This document shows positions 1 through 9,589 of a stretch of DNA of 64,000 bases, one piece after another. The translations under genes and the position numbers were made by a program. Where the stretch lies: NCBI RefSeq assembly GCF_016746095.1, contig NZ_JAERTY010000002.1:434001-498000 (forward strand), given 5' to 3'. Under the pieces are notes generated by a model that saw only the letters and a list, made by a program, of their open reading frames with translations, was not told the DNA's origin and searched no databases. Numbering within the stretch: the stretch's first letter is position 1; every line of letters starts with the position of its first letter. Source of the stretch: Sphingobacterium faecale (GTDB lineage: Bacteria; Bacteroidota; Bacteroidia; Sphingobacteriales; Sphingobacteriaceae).

Positions 1-41
1 GTTAGCTAAAATCAAAACAGGACCCGAGAGATCGGATCCTG

Positions 42-1367
42 TTATTTTTGTTTTTCTTTAACCCAATTTATTCCTTTGTCCGACAGATAATACTGTTGAT
101 TTCTGCTGGTAGGTTTGTCGGGAATGGTCAATCCTACAAAACCACCTTCAATAGCAGGTTGAAGATAGTTTTTTCTGAAATTCTCTCGGTCTAATAACTC
201 CATCTTTTCTTGAAGTTCACTTCTTGTATATATATCATCAAAAACTTTTAAAAGCTGTTCGACTTGCGGGGTGACTTGCGGGGTGACTACCACTGGTACT
301 GATGAAGGCAATACAATCCTCAAAAAATTATCGGAAAAATGAAAGACATCTTTCTTATAGGCCTTTAATATTCGTGGTATTCCGGAACCGAGTTGTTCTA
401 CTAAATCCAGGTCTTTAAAAATCCGCATTAATTCTTTGTTACGAGGCACCGTGAAGCCTTCGAAAAACTCTTCTGGTCGCAATCCTTCTGTTAGTCCACC
501 GTATGAGGTGATCTCTATACGATCATCAAATATTTCGAATTTTGGTGCTGTTTCCCTACTGTAATCATTATGGACAAAACTATTGATGGTAGCTTCGCGC
601 AATGCAATGGCATTCCATAGACGTAATTCTTTTCGTTGTTTCGCCGTTATTTCAGTATGTGTACGATTTTCAACATTCAGTTTGTCTAGAACTTGATTTA
701 CCCCTTTGGTTAATGATTCGTAACCATACTCATTGCTTTCTATCAACTGCACACGATTCACCCCCTCGTAGCGAGCGACCTTAACCGATATATTGTTAAT
801 ATCGTTCATTAGGTAAGCGACATAATTAAAACTGTTCTCTTCGGTCAATAGTTCTAGATTCTTTGCAAACTGTTCGTTTAGACTTTTTCCTAAAGATTGA
901 TAATAAATATGAAGCTGTTGAAAATGTAAATCCTGCTTAGGAGATTTGATGTTTCCTATGGAATTTCGGATTCTTCTAGCAAAGAGCTGTTCGATCTGTC
1001 TAGTTGGCATGGGTTCGATTGAGCTACCTATGCGAATGAAAGTGCCTTTTTCAGAAAGACCGTATTTTTTAACGTAATAAGGTTTTTCGTACCCGCCAGC
1101 TACAATGATTTTTAGTACATCCTTTCCTTCTTGTGTTTCGGAAATTAAATCAAAAAGTCCCAAACAGGATGGTAGTATATTATTCTTAAGACGATACTTT
1201 AGGATAAGCTATTCTTGGTCTACATTATCTAATCCTGTAGTTTTTCCATTTTTATCAATACCAATATAGATTATTCCGCCCTCCTTTGTATTCAGAAATG
1301 CTACTACCTCCCTTTCCAGTTCAGGTGTTACTTTCTGTTTGAATTCAATACGATGGTTTTCTGTCAT
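42..1367 (-). pseudogene. AlbA_2/Schlafen-type ATP-binding regulator, interrupted by an in-frame amber stop
   Basis: Reading from the ATG at 1365-1367, the frame gives a typical start of an AlbA_2 (Schlafen-like, RecG-related) regulator, with the stretch EGGIIYIGIDKNGKTTGL. A TAG at 1209-1211 (codon 53) then stops it. Beyond the stop the same frame runs on without a shift through KYRLKNNILPSC and GLFDL to the TAA near position 42. The remaining part carries an HATPase-like segment (ATINSFVHNDYS, then EIFDDRIEITSYGG) and a C-terminal winged-helix region after a small VTPQVTPQV repeat. The longest open stretch starts at a TTG (1163) with no visible ribosome site, so I think the gene is inactivated by a single nonsense change (CAG to TAG would explain it). 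The remnant could still be translated. Family members are putative DNA-binding regulators; the target is unknown. Confidence 0.75.
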
Positions 1368-1393
1368 GAGGTTATATGTATTTCAGTTGTTGA

Positions 1394-2425
1394 TTATTCC
1401 ATGTTGAATTTCTTTTTTAATTTGAGGGCCAAATGTGGAGCAATGGTATAGTACCCTTTAGGCTGGCCTGGTACTCTGTAAGAAAAGAGTTTTTTCTTGA
1501 CACTTTCCTTGTTGATCTGGTCAAATACCTTCTGGAGCAAGGGAGATATAATGATAATCTTCTTTTTTACATCTATTAACATAATATGGTCATACCGGAT
1601 ATAAAGGAGGTCATTGATGTGCAGGAATATACCATCGTAAAAATTTTCTGGACCTTCTTCGTCATCGAATACCATAGGTACAGTAAAGCCATGGTCAATA
1701 ATGACATAGTCAAATCCCTTTCCATAGATGAATGCATACATTTCTATATCTACCTTGGCTTTAGGTGTGTCTTCGGACGGTGGTTTTGAAAAAGTATTAG
1801 CTAGTTTTTCTGCTTTATGAAGTAGCTCTTCACTGTTATCCACAACAGCTGTGGTCTCTTGTGGATAGGAGCTCGGTCTATCGGCGATATACTGTACCAT
1901 AGTCAAAAAATGCTTTCGATAACCTTTATATAGTGCTAATATGAAAAAGCCAATTGATATAGCGTAAAGGTAGTAGCTTAGGTCTCCCTGATAAGATAGT
2001 TTGGTCAACTCGATTTCTATAGCAGGGAAAGGTTCTTTGTCTATAGAATAAGGGGAACGGTAGGGGACTACTTTGTCCAGATCAATGCTTTTCTGCCTGT
2101 GGAATAGATATCCAAAGAAAGCAGTATACAAAAAATAAGGAACGAATGACCAGAAGAAGAGTGTGATTTTGGTTAGCGGTCTACGGCTATGAGATCGTGA
2201 TATTATTAGAGTTATACATAAGGTAAAGAAAGAGGAAAACACTATTGACAAAAGTAGTGCCCATTGTATACGATCTGCTAAAAACTGATCGTAAAGATCG
2301 CCTGATAATGTGTGCAAGAGTGGAATGTAAGCACAGAAGGAGCAAGCTGCCGTAATCACGAATGTTGCAGATGGATAGAATATAAAGCTCTTCCAGGCTT
2401 GTTCTGGTTTATAGTGGTTAGTCAT
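1394..2425 (-). CDS. Membrane protein of unknown function with cytoplasmic C-terminal domain
   Basis: I do not recognise this 343-residue protein with confidence. The first half has about four hydrophobic segments (around residues 17-38, 50-76, 88-108 and 150-167), consistent with an inner-membrane anchor. The second half is soluble and ends in a basic tail. Its stretch FLHINDLLYIRYDHIMLID faintly recalls the beta strands of a LytTR DNA-binding domain, but this is weak. It lies 27 bases downstream of the broken regulator on the same strand and is divergent from the FecR gene. Two 17-base direct repeats sit just upstream of its ATG. Confidence 0.6.
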   Translation of the reverse strand: MTNHYKPEQAWKSFIFYPSATFVITAACSFCAYIPLLHTLSGDLYDQFLADRIQWALLLSIVFSSFFTLCITLIISRSHSRRPLTKITLFFWSFVPYFLYTAFFGYLFHRQKSIDLDKVVPYRSPYSIDKEPFPAIEIELTKLSYQGDLSYYLYAISIGFFILALYKGYRKHFLTMVQYIADRPSSYPQETTAVVDNSEELLHKAEKLANTFSKPPSEDTPKAKVDIEMYAFIYGKGFDYVIIDHGFTVPMVFDDEEGPENFYDGIFLHINDLLYIRYDHIMLIDVKKKIIIISPLLQKVFDQINKESVKKKLFSYRVPGQPKGYYTIAPHLALKLKKKFNME

Positions 2426-2428
2426 ACT

Positions 2429-2464
2429 TAAGTATATTGGTTTTTTATAAGTATACTGATTTTT
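2429..2464. repeat. Two 17-bp direct repeats, period 19 bp, in the divergent promoter region
   Basis: TAAGTATATTGGTTTTT (2429-2445) and TAAGTATACTGATTTTT (2448-2464) match at 15 of 17 positions. They lie immediately upstream of the minus-strand ATG at 2425, in the 150-bp gap shared with the FecR gene. Their spacing of about two helical turns would suit a regulator binding two half-sites, but no protein is identified. Confidence 0.5.
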
Positions 2465-2575
2465 AATTAGATAATCAATTTTTTGAGGTTTATAATCTAC
2501 AGCTGCAATTTATTTCACTTTTTTGCTAAGGTTCTTCTTTTTGATTCGTATTGGTGGTATTAAGGTAAAAGTAAT

Positions 2576-3751
2576 ATGTATGAAACGTCGGAAATAGCTA
2601 GGTTGATCAAGAGAAAGATTGAGGGAACTATTACGGTAGATGAGTTGATGGAGCTCAACGAATTAGCTCGACAAAATCCTTCTATCGACAGTTTGCTACT
2701 GATGGTGGAGGATGACCGTACTTTACTGGAAGATACAGCGATGTATCTGAGTCTGTCCACAGAACAGGGAAAGTCAGATAGACAGAAGAGGTTGTTGGAA
2801 ACTACACTTTCCAAAATTCATCAACGGCCTAAGGTACCCCTATTCCGTAGATTGTTACCTTATGCGGGCGTGTTCTGTGTGCTTTTAATGGGTGCTCTTC
2901 TGTATTACAGATCGGGAGTGATGGCTCCAGATACTACATTACTTGAAGATCTTGCTCCTGGTACCAATCGAGCTTCTATCACGCTTTCAGATGGTCGTAT
3001 TATTGAGTTGAGTGAAGACCGACAAGGGGTAATATTGGGCGACCAATTGAAATATGAAGATGGTACATTGATTCAGACGATGGACAATATGGAAGTGGTA
3101 TATGCTACAATAGCTACTCCAAAAGGCGGTCAGTACCAGATCACCTTATCAGATGGTACGAAGGTATGGTTGAATGCGGAGTCCAAGTTGACTTACCCAT
3201 CTTTTTTTAAGGAAGGAGGTCGGGTGGTAGAGCTGGAAGGAGAAGCTTATTTTGATGTATCTACGCTTAGTAAAAACGGAAAGAAAATCCCATTTACTGT
3301 TAAAACAGATCAGCAACAGGTAGAAGTGGTTGGTACCCAGTTCAATTTGAAAGCTTATCGTGATGATGAAGGCTATACACAGACCACCCTGGTAGAAGGA
3401 GCTGTGTCCTTGCACGCTGATGGTCACACTCTCCCTTTGATGCCAGGTGAGCAGGGAGTCCGCAGTGGTAATGGATTCCGCAAAAGACAGGTCGATGTAG
3501 GTGCTTACATCTCGTGGAAAAATAATCATTTTGTTTTTGAAGAGGTTGAGTTACGGGATGCGCTCAAGATATTGAGCAGATGGTATGATTTTGATTTCAG
3601 TATTGATAATGCTGTGAAACCCACGCATCTATATGCAAGTATCAATAGAGGGAAAAGTTTCAAAGAAGTGCTCCGTATATTGGAAAGTAGTGGAATTCGA
3701 TTCCGGATGGAGCGTACGGAGGAAAGGAACAAATTATTAATATTCAACTAA
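2576..3751 (+). CDS. FecR-family anti-sigma factor (locus 1)
   Basis: This 391-residue inner-membrane protein would relay a signal from the STN domain of the downstream SusC to an ECF sigma factor. It has a short cytoplasmic N-terminal region, one membrane segment near residues 93-111, a FecR domain beginning around residue 180 (TPKGGQYQITLSDGTKVWLN), and a DUF4974-type STN-interacting domain at about 310-390. The usual order is sigma factor, then FecR, then SusC. Here no sigma gene precedes it, since the 150-bp upstream gap leads to a divergent gene. The nearest sigma gene is at 13855, after the other genes of the locus. The assignment is secure; the partner is inferred. Confidence 0.92.
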   Translation: MYETSEIARLIKRKIEGTITVDELMELNELARQNPSIDSLLLMVEDDRTLLEDTAMYLSLSTEQGKSDRQKRLLETTLSKIHQRPKVPLFRRLLPYAGVFCVLLMGALLYYRSGVMAPDTTLLEDLAPGTNRASITLSDGRIIELSEDRQGVILGDQLKYEDGTLIQTMDNMEVVYATIATPKGGQYQITLSDGTKVWLNAESKLTYPSFFKEGGRVVELEGEAYFDVSTLSKNGKKIPFTVKTDQQQVEVVGTQFNLKAYRDDEGYTQTTLVEGAVSLHADGHTLPLMPGEQGVRSGNGFRKRQVDVGAYISWKNNHFVFEEVELRDALKILSRWYDFDFSIDNAVKPTHLYASINRGKSFKEVLRILESSGIRFRMERTEERNKLLIFN

Positions 3752-3813
3752 AAACCAACCAAAAAATTACTATGGAATAAAAACAGACTAAAAAAGAGAG
3801 ATAAGAAAAAGTG

Positions 3814-3839
3814 GTGGACAGTGCGCGAACACTGCCCAC
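3814..3839 (+). promoter_or_regulatory. Hairpin between FecR and SusC genes (locus 1)
   Basis: A 10-pair stem with one A-C mismatch (3814-3823 with 3830-3839, loop CGCGAA) lies in the 183-bp gap ahead of susC. No T-run follows, so it is not a classical terminator. It may attenuate read-through or protect the 5' end of the susC message. A similar hairpin with an A-C mismatch lies in the matching gap of locus 2. Confidence 0.45.
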
Positions 3840-3934
3840 AGTTGCTTGATCTATCTATCGTAATTATGATCTCTAGGCAAAGAGAAGATTGCTCATTTTA
3901 ACAAATTACAATATGATCTAAACAGTACAAATGT

Positions 3935-6900
3935 ATGATTTTTAAAACAAAACCTGAAGGGCTGCATAGGCCTTCTGTTAACCGTGTGCTCTTAATTATG
4001 AAATTAATAGTTGTACTTATTTTGCTAAATATTACAGCAGTATGGGCCAATGGATTCGCTCAGAATATCACCCTTAAAGCAAACGGTATGTCTCTGGTGC
4101 AGGCCATGAAAAGCATTCAACAACAGACCGGATATGAATTTTTTATAAAAAGTAAAGCCCTCGCACAAATTAAAGTCAGCCCGGATATCCAAAAGATGAA
4201 AATCGAAAAGGCTATGGAGAAGCTGTTGCAAGGACAGTCCGTTGCCTGGTTATTAGAGGGTAACACCATCGTCATAAAACCAGCTGCAACCGCTGTGGCA
4301 GCGACCGGCAAATCGGTAGTTAACCTGAGGAAAGATGTGATCAGAGAGTTGCCTGTCGTTCAACAGCACCGTATAACAGGGAAAGTGACTGACGCGATTG
4401 ATGACTCACCGGTATCGGGGGTCAGTGTGTTGGTTAAAGGAACCACGAATGGTACCAACACGGCTGCCGACGGTGTTTACGAAATCGCGGTCAATGAAGG
4501 GGATTCTTTGATTTTCTCGATGGTAGGGTATGTGCAGCAAAGGGTAAAAGTCGGAACTTCCAAACTGATCAATATTAGACTGGCTAAGGACAATAAAGAA
4601 CTGGAAGAAACGGTTGTCGTAGCCTTTGGCCGGCAGGCAAAGGAGAGTGTAGTTTCTTCTATTACTACTGTCAATGTGAAGGATCTACGTTCGCCTTCCA
4701 GTAACCTGACTACAGCATTGGCAGGACGTATGGCAGGCTTGGTAGCTTATCAATCTACTGGTGCTCCGGGAGAAGAGGATGCCCAGTTCTTTGTACGTAG
4801 TGTCACGTCGTTCGGTAGTGGATTGGCATCGCCCTTGATTCTTATCGATAACATCGAGATGACTTCAAGGGATTTGTCACGTTTGAATCCCGATGATATT
4901 GCTAGTTTTTCAATCTTGAAGGATGCTTCAGCCACAGCATTATATGGCGCGCGTGGAGCGAATGGCGTGGTCTTGGTGACGACAAAAGAAGGTGAAAAGG
5001 GAAAGGTAAAAACCTCATTTCGTTACGAGACATCAGCCTCAACTCCAACTACTAAGGTGGACGTGGTAGATCCAGTAACTTTTATGGAATATTCGAATAT
5101 TGCAAGCTTGACACGGCACAATGTATTGACGTATCCACAGGGGAAGATCGATATGACTAGAGATCCGAACCGTAATCCGTATGTGTACCCTGCGGTCAAT
5201 TGGAAGGACATGATGACAAAGGACTATTCAATCAATCAACGAGCTAATATCAATCTGACGGGAGGTGGTAATGCAGCAACTTATTACTTAGCAGGATCAT
5301 TCTCCCAGGACAGAGGAATATTAAAAGTAGATAATGTCAACCCTTTCAATACGAATATTGACCTCAAGAAATATACAGTCCGTTCGAATGTGAACCTTAA
5401 CTTAACGAAGACCTTAGAAGCTAAGGTGAGGCTGAATGCAAACTTTGATGATTATACCGGCCCCATAGGCGAATCTGGTAGTGGTGGGGCTAAAACCTAT
5501 GGAAGGACGCTGTTGGCAAACCCTGTATTGTTCCCTGCATATTATGCGCCAGATCGGGCTACACAGTATGTGGATCGTATCCTGTTTGGTAACTATTCGG
5601 ATAGTGAATACGGCGAGGGGGGACCTCAATATATGAACCCTTATGCCGATGTGATGCAGGGTTACGAAGATGTCAGAAATAGTACTATGTTAACGCAGTT
5701 GGAGCTGCACCAAGATCTGAAATCGGTAACTGAGGGATTGAAAGCACGTTTTATTGGTAGCTTTACGCGATATTCGGGCTTTAATATCGCTCGCAGTTAT
5801 AATCCTTTTTACTACCAATATATCAAAGGAACATATAATCCTAATAATCCTGAATTCCCTTATGATTTAGCTTCTTTGAACCCTGAGGGAGGTTCGGACC
5901 ATATCGATTATTCTGCAGGATCAAAGAGAGTACAGGCTCGCTATTATGCCGAAGGTGCCATGTTGTATAATCGGAAATTCGATGGTAGACATGATGTTGG
6001 AGGGCTGTTAGTAGGATCTGTAAAAGAAAGTATGGATGGTAGTCCAAGTAATTTGGACAGCTCTTTGCCATCACGTAATGTGGCCTTGGCTGGTCGGTTT
6101 ACTTACGGATTATCACAGAAGTATTTTGCCGAGTTCAACTTCGGTGTGAACGGATCGGAGCGTTTCGACCCACGGTATAGGTGGGGTTTCTTCCCATCCT
6201 TCGGTTTAGGTTGGCAGGTGTCGGATGAAAAGTTTTGGGAAGGATTGCAATCGATTATTCCTAAGTTCAAGATTAGAGGTACCTATGGTCTCGTTGGTAA
6301 TGATGTCATTGTAAAGGATGAAGACCGTTTTTTCTTTACGTCTAATATTAATTTGAATGGTCCTGTAGCAGGTCGTTTTGGTAATAACCCTTACGAGACC
6401 TTTACACGTCCCACGGTCCAGACCTTGCGTCACGCCAATCCCTTTATCACATGGGAGGTGTCGTATAAAACGAATCTAGCAGTAGAGCTAGGTCTGTTGA
6501 ATAATGATCTTTCTTTGATTGCTGAAGTCTATCATGAAAAGCGTACCAATATTGTACAGGAAAGGAACGATATCCCTTCTGTGATGGGGGTAGCGGGTAT
6601 TATCCGTACCAATTACGGTGAAGCAGTAGGCAGAGGTGTGGATCTTACCTTAAATTACAACAAGTCTTTCTATAATGGCATGTGGTATATATTACGGGGT
6701 AATTTCACTTATGGTTCGTCCAAGATTACGGTGTATGATGAATTGGATTATTCGGAAGTTGCGCCCTGGCGTTCGGTCATTGGTCAAAAAGTAGGACAGT
6801 CAAGAGGATATGTAGCCGAGCGTTTGTTTATAGATGATGACGAGGTGGCCAATTCGCCCATACAGCAAGTGCACCGCACGGGGGGAGATTATCAGGCCGG

Positions 6901-7528
6901 AGATATCAAATACCGTGATATCAATGGTGATGGAGTAATTAATTCCTTTGATATTGTGCCTATGGGGTATCCGGTTAATCCAGAGATACAGTATGGATTA
7001 GGGGCTTCCTTTGGTTATAAGAATTTTGACATATCTGCATTTGTGCAAGGAGAATCACGTTATTCTTTTTTCCTTGACGCGAGCACAATGGCTCCTTTTG
7101 TGGAGGTATTCACAGGAGAATTTAAGAATGGAATATGGACGGAGGACTGGGGAAGTAAAACGGGATTAAAGGGTAATAGAGCAATGCTGAGCTTTATTCC
7201 TGAAAGCTTATGGACTGAAACTAACCGAGACCTGTATGCCAAATGGCCACGTCTTTCCCCGGATGGTAGCGGTGTTGCTGTTGGTAACAATAACAATTTT
7301 GTAAAAAGTAATTATTGGATGCGTACAGCGAGTTATCTGAGACTCAAATCGGTAGAGATGGGGTATAAAATTCCGGATATACGTGGTGTCTCGACACGGG
7401 TGTATGCGAGTGGGACAAATCTGTTGACCTTTTCTGATTTTAAATTATGGGATCCGGAGATGCGTGGCAATGGTCTAGCTTATCCCTTGCAACGGGTTTT
7501 TAATCTAGGTGTCCAGATCAATTTTTAA
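3935..7528 (+). CDS. SusC/RagA-family TonB-dependent outer-membrane receptor with STN domain (locus 1)
   Basis: This 1197-residue protein is the outer-membrane barrel of a SusCD importer, energised by TonB. A long charged N-terminus and hydrophobic signal (about 18-42) precede the STN signalling domain at about 47-116. A CarboxypepD_reg-like domain follows at about 147-217 (HRITGKVTDAIDD), with a TonB-box-like segment near 226-234 (TVVVAFGRQ). The plug contains the SusC hallmark ASATALYGARGANGVVLV, and the beta barrel fills the remainder, ending in an aromatic-rich strand (FNLGVQINF). The STN domain fits control through FecR. SusD starts 18 bases after the stop. The substrate cannot be read from the sequence; the locus contains no recognisable glycosidase. 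Confidence 0.95.
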   Translation: MIFKTKPEGLHRPSVNRVLLIMKLIVVLILLNITAVWANGFAQNITLKANGMSLVQAMKSIQQQTGYEFFIKSKALAQIKVSPDIQKMKIEKAMEKLLQGQSVAWLLEGNTIVIKPAATAVAATGKSVVNLRKDVIRELPVVQQHRITGKVTDAIDDSPVSGVSVLVKGTTNGTNTAADGVYEIAVNEGDSLIFSMVGYVQQRVKVGTSKLINIRLAKDNKELEETVVVAFGRQAKESVVSSITTVNVKDLRSPSSNLTTALAGRMAGLVAYQSTGAPGEEDAQFFVRSVTSFGSGLASPLILIDNIEMTSRDLSRLNPDDIASFSILKDASATALYGARGANGVVLVTTKEGEKGKVKTSFRYETSASTPTTKVDVVDPVTFMEYSNIASLTRHNVLTYPQGKIDMTRDPNRNPYVYPAVNWKDMMTKDYSINQRANINLTGGGNAATYYLAGSFSQDRGILKVDNVNPFNTNIDLKKYTVRSNVNLNLTKTLEAKVRLNANFDDYTGPIGESGSGGAKTYGRTLLANPVLFPAYYAPDRATQYVDRILFGNYSDSEYGEGGPQYMNPYADVMQGYEDVRNSTMLTQLELHQDLKSVTEGLKARFIGSFTRYSGFNIARSYNPFYYQYIKGTYNPNNPEFPYDLASLNPEGGSDHIDYSAGSKRVQARYYAEGAMLYNRKFDGRHDVGGLLVGSVKESMDGSPSNLDSSLPSRNVALAGRFTYGLSQKYFAEFNFGVNGSERFDPRYRWGFFPSFGLGWQVSDEKFWEGLQSIIPKFKIRGTYGLVGNDVIVKDEDRFFFTSNINLNGPVAGRFGNNPYETFTRPTVQTLRHANPFITWEVSYKTNLAVELGLLNNDLSLIAEVYHEKRTNIVQERNDIPSVMGVAGIIRTNYGEAVGRGVDLTLNYNKSFYNGMWYILRGNFTYGSSKITVYDELDYSEVAPWRSVIGQKVGQSRGYVAERLFIDDDEVANSPIQQVHRTGGDYQAGDIKYRDINGDGVINSFDIVPMGYPVNPEIQYGLGASFGYKNFDISAFVQGESRYSFFLDASTMAPFVEVFTGEFKNGIWTEDWGSKTGLKGNRAMLSFIPESLWTETNRDLYAKWPRLSPDGSGVAVGNNNNFVKSNYWMRTASYLRLKSVEMGYKIPDIRGVSTRVYASGTNLLTFSDFKLWDPEMRGNGLAYPLQRVFNLGVQINF

Positions 7529-7546
7529 ACTATAAAGACATACTAC

Positions 7547-9562
7547 ATGAAACGTATATATTATTTATTGACTTTTATCTTATTGTCTTCTGTCAGCGGC
7601 TGTAATAAGTATCTGGATATTCTGCCTGATAACAAGCCTATACTTGAAGATGCTTTTAAAGATAAGTATAATGCCGAGAAGTATCTATTTACCTGTTATA
7701 GTAGCTTGCCAAATGTGGTAAATCCGACTAATACCCTTGGGATCTCGGGTGGGGGAGACATTATTTATTCGGAGAAAAATACAGGAGGTGGTTTCTCTGC
7801 TGGTCCCCCTGCTGCACAAATGGCTTTCCTAAAGGGAAATAATGTAGCCAATCCCTATGTCAATTTTTGGGATGGTGCCAATGGTGCCAGTAGAAATATC
7901 TGGCAGGGAATACGTCATTGCAATGTGTTCTTGGAACATATCCGTGTCGAAGATGGAGGGCCTCGAGATCTGGATCAATCAACCCGAGATAAGTGGATAG
8001 CGGAAGTAAAAACTATAAAAGCTTATCTACATCTATATCTTTTTCAATTGTACGGTCCTATTCCACTTATGGATGAAGTGATTCCTATTTCGGCAAAGGG
8101 AGAAGAATTAGCGATCTACCGTGAGCCTGTGGATAAAGTGGTGGATTATATCGTAGGGACATTGGATGAATCGATTGAACATTTGCCAAGCATAGGTGAG
8201 CTAGATATTGTGAGCGAATATGGTCGGTTTACAAAGACTATTGCTTTGAGTATCAAAGCAAAGACATTAGTGTTGGCTGCCAGTCCCCTATTTAATAATA
8301 ATAACAATTATAACGGTTTTAAGGATAAAAGAGGGGTAGAGTTATTCCCTTTTGGTGATAGTAAGATTAAATGGGAGCGCGCATTGGCAGCCTGTGATGC
8401 TGCTGTACGGGCTGCTGAAGAAGATGGAGCAATTATTATGGTGACTACGGACGGTGGTAATAATGCCATTCGTGGAGTCAACAGCACCAATATCAATGAT
8501 ACGACCAAGGCTATGGTGAGCCTAAGGCAAGCAGTCACAGCCTCTTGGAATCCAGAGGTGATATGGGCAGTAAATGAGAGTACAACGGTATTACAGCGCT
8601 GGGCGACAATGTTGAGCAATGATGAGTATTTTAACTTAGCAGGATCAGCAGGATCAGATATTGGGCAGCGCCAAAGTCCTACGCTGAATGTGGTAGAGAT
8701 GTTTTATTCATCCAAAGGAGTGCCGATCGAAGAAGATTCAGATTGGGAAACCAAAGGATGGTATCAGACACGATATAATACGCAGCTTCCTGACGCTGAG
8801 CATAGCAAATACTTTATAAAAGAAGGGCAAGAGACGGCTGTACTTCATTTCAACCGCTCGCTACGATTTTACGCTTCGGTAGGATTTGATGGTGGTATAT
8901 GGGAAGGAAGGGAGAAACCATTGAGTGAGGCCTCATTTCCGAATATGATGCGTCATTTTGGTAGCGGATTTAAGCACTCTGAAGCCTATGGTGGTTATCC
9001 CTTCTCAGGTTATCTGGCAAAAAAACTGAGTCATTTAAAGACGACCTATACGGAGTCGCGTATAACCTTGATGCGGGAGGATTATTCATTCCCGGTTATC
9101 CGACTGGCGGATATGTATCTCTTATTGGCGGAGAGCCTAAATGAGGTGGGCGGCCCTACAAAAACAGACTCCCGAGGAAATGATGCATTTTATTATTTGG
9201 ATGTGATCAGGGCACGTGTAGGGATGGAAGGAGTAGTAGATAGCTGGAACAAGTATGCTTCAGCAAGGTTCAAATCTAAACCAAGTACCGAAGGTGGGCT
9301 CCGTCAGATTATACGACAAGAACGGATGAATGAACTGGCTTTTGAAGGATATTTCTATTATGATGTCAGGAGATGGCTAATGGCAGAGGAAATGTTTAAT
9401 CGTCCTATTCTAGGATGGAATAAAGATGGAGAAAATAAGACTGATTTTTACAATATCAGGGTGCTGGCACAACCTCGATTCTCTATGAAAGATTACTTAA
9501 TGCCAATCCGTACGAATACCTTGTTGCAGAGTAAGACGCTCGTGCAGAATCCGGGATGGTAA
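7547..9562 (+). CDS. SusD/RagB-family surface nutrient-binding lipoprotein (locus 1)
   Basis: This SusD-family protein would cap the SusC barrel and capture ligand at the cell surface. A lipoprotein signal ends in VSGC (Cys19). The N-terminal part (LDILPDNKPILEDAF, then NVFLEHI) and the helical repeat region match SusD_RagB. The C-terminal part has the typical RQERMNELAFEGYFYYDVRRW and the closing KTLVQNPGW. At 671 residues it is longer than the usual 500-600, with insertions in the middle. It is co-directional with susC with an 18-bp gap, so co-transcription is likely. Confidence 0.95.
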   Translation: MKRIYYLLTFILLSSVSGCNKYLDILPDNKPILEDAFKDKYNAEKYLFTCYSSLPNVVNPTNTLGISGGGDIIYSEKNTGGGFSAGPPAAQMAFLKGNNVANPYVNFWDGANGASRNIWQGIRHCNVFLEHIRVEDGGPRDLDQSTRDKWIAEVKTIKAYLHLYLFQLYGPIPLMDEVIPISAKGEELAIYREPVDKVVDYIVGTLDESIEHLPSIGELDIVSEYGRFTKTIALSIKAKTLVLAASPLFNNNNNYNGFKDKRGVELFPFGDSKIKWERALAACDAAVRAAEEDGAIIMVTTDGGNNAIRGVNSTNINDTTKAMVSLRQAVTASWNPEVIWAVNESTTVLQRWATMLSNDEYFNLAGSAGSDIGQRQSPTLNVVEMFYSSKGVPIEEDSDWETKGWYQTRYNTQLPDAEHSKYFIKEGQETAVLHFNRSLRFYASVGFDGGIWEGREKPLSEASFPNMMRHFGSGFKHSEAYGGYPFSGYLAKKLSHLKTTYTESRITLMREDYSFPVIRLADMYLLLAESLNEVGGPTKTDSRGNDAFYYLDVIRARVGMEGVVDSWNKYASARFKSKPSTEGGLRQIIRQERMNELAFEGYFYYDVRRWLMAEEMFNRPILGWNKDGENKTDFYNIRVLAQPRFSMKDYLMPIRTNTLLQSKTLVQNPGW

Positions 9563-9589
9563 CTATATGACTGATTTTAATTCTTAGAA

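Noticed and set aside
2560..2814. Minus-strand open frame of 84 codons inside the FecR gene
   Set aside because: It is the antisense shadow of a well-supported gene, with serine-rich low-complexity content and no family resemblance.
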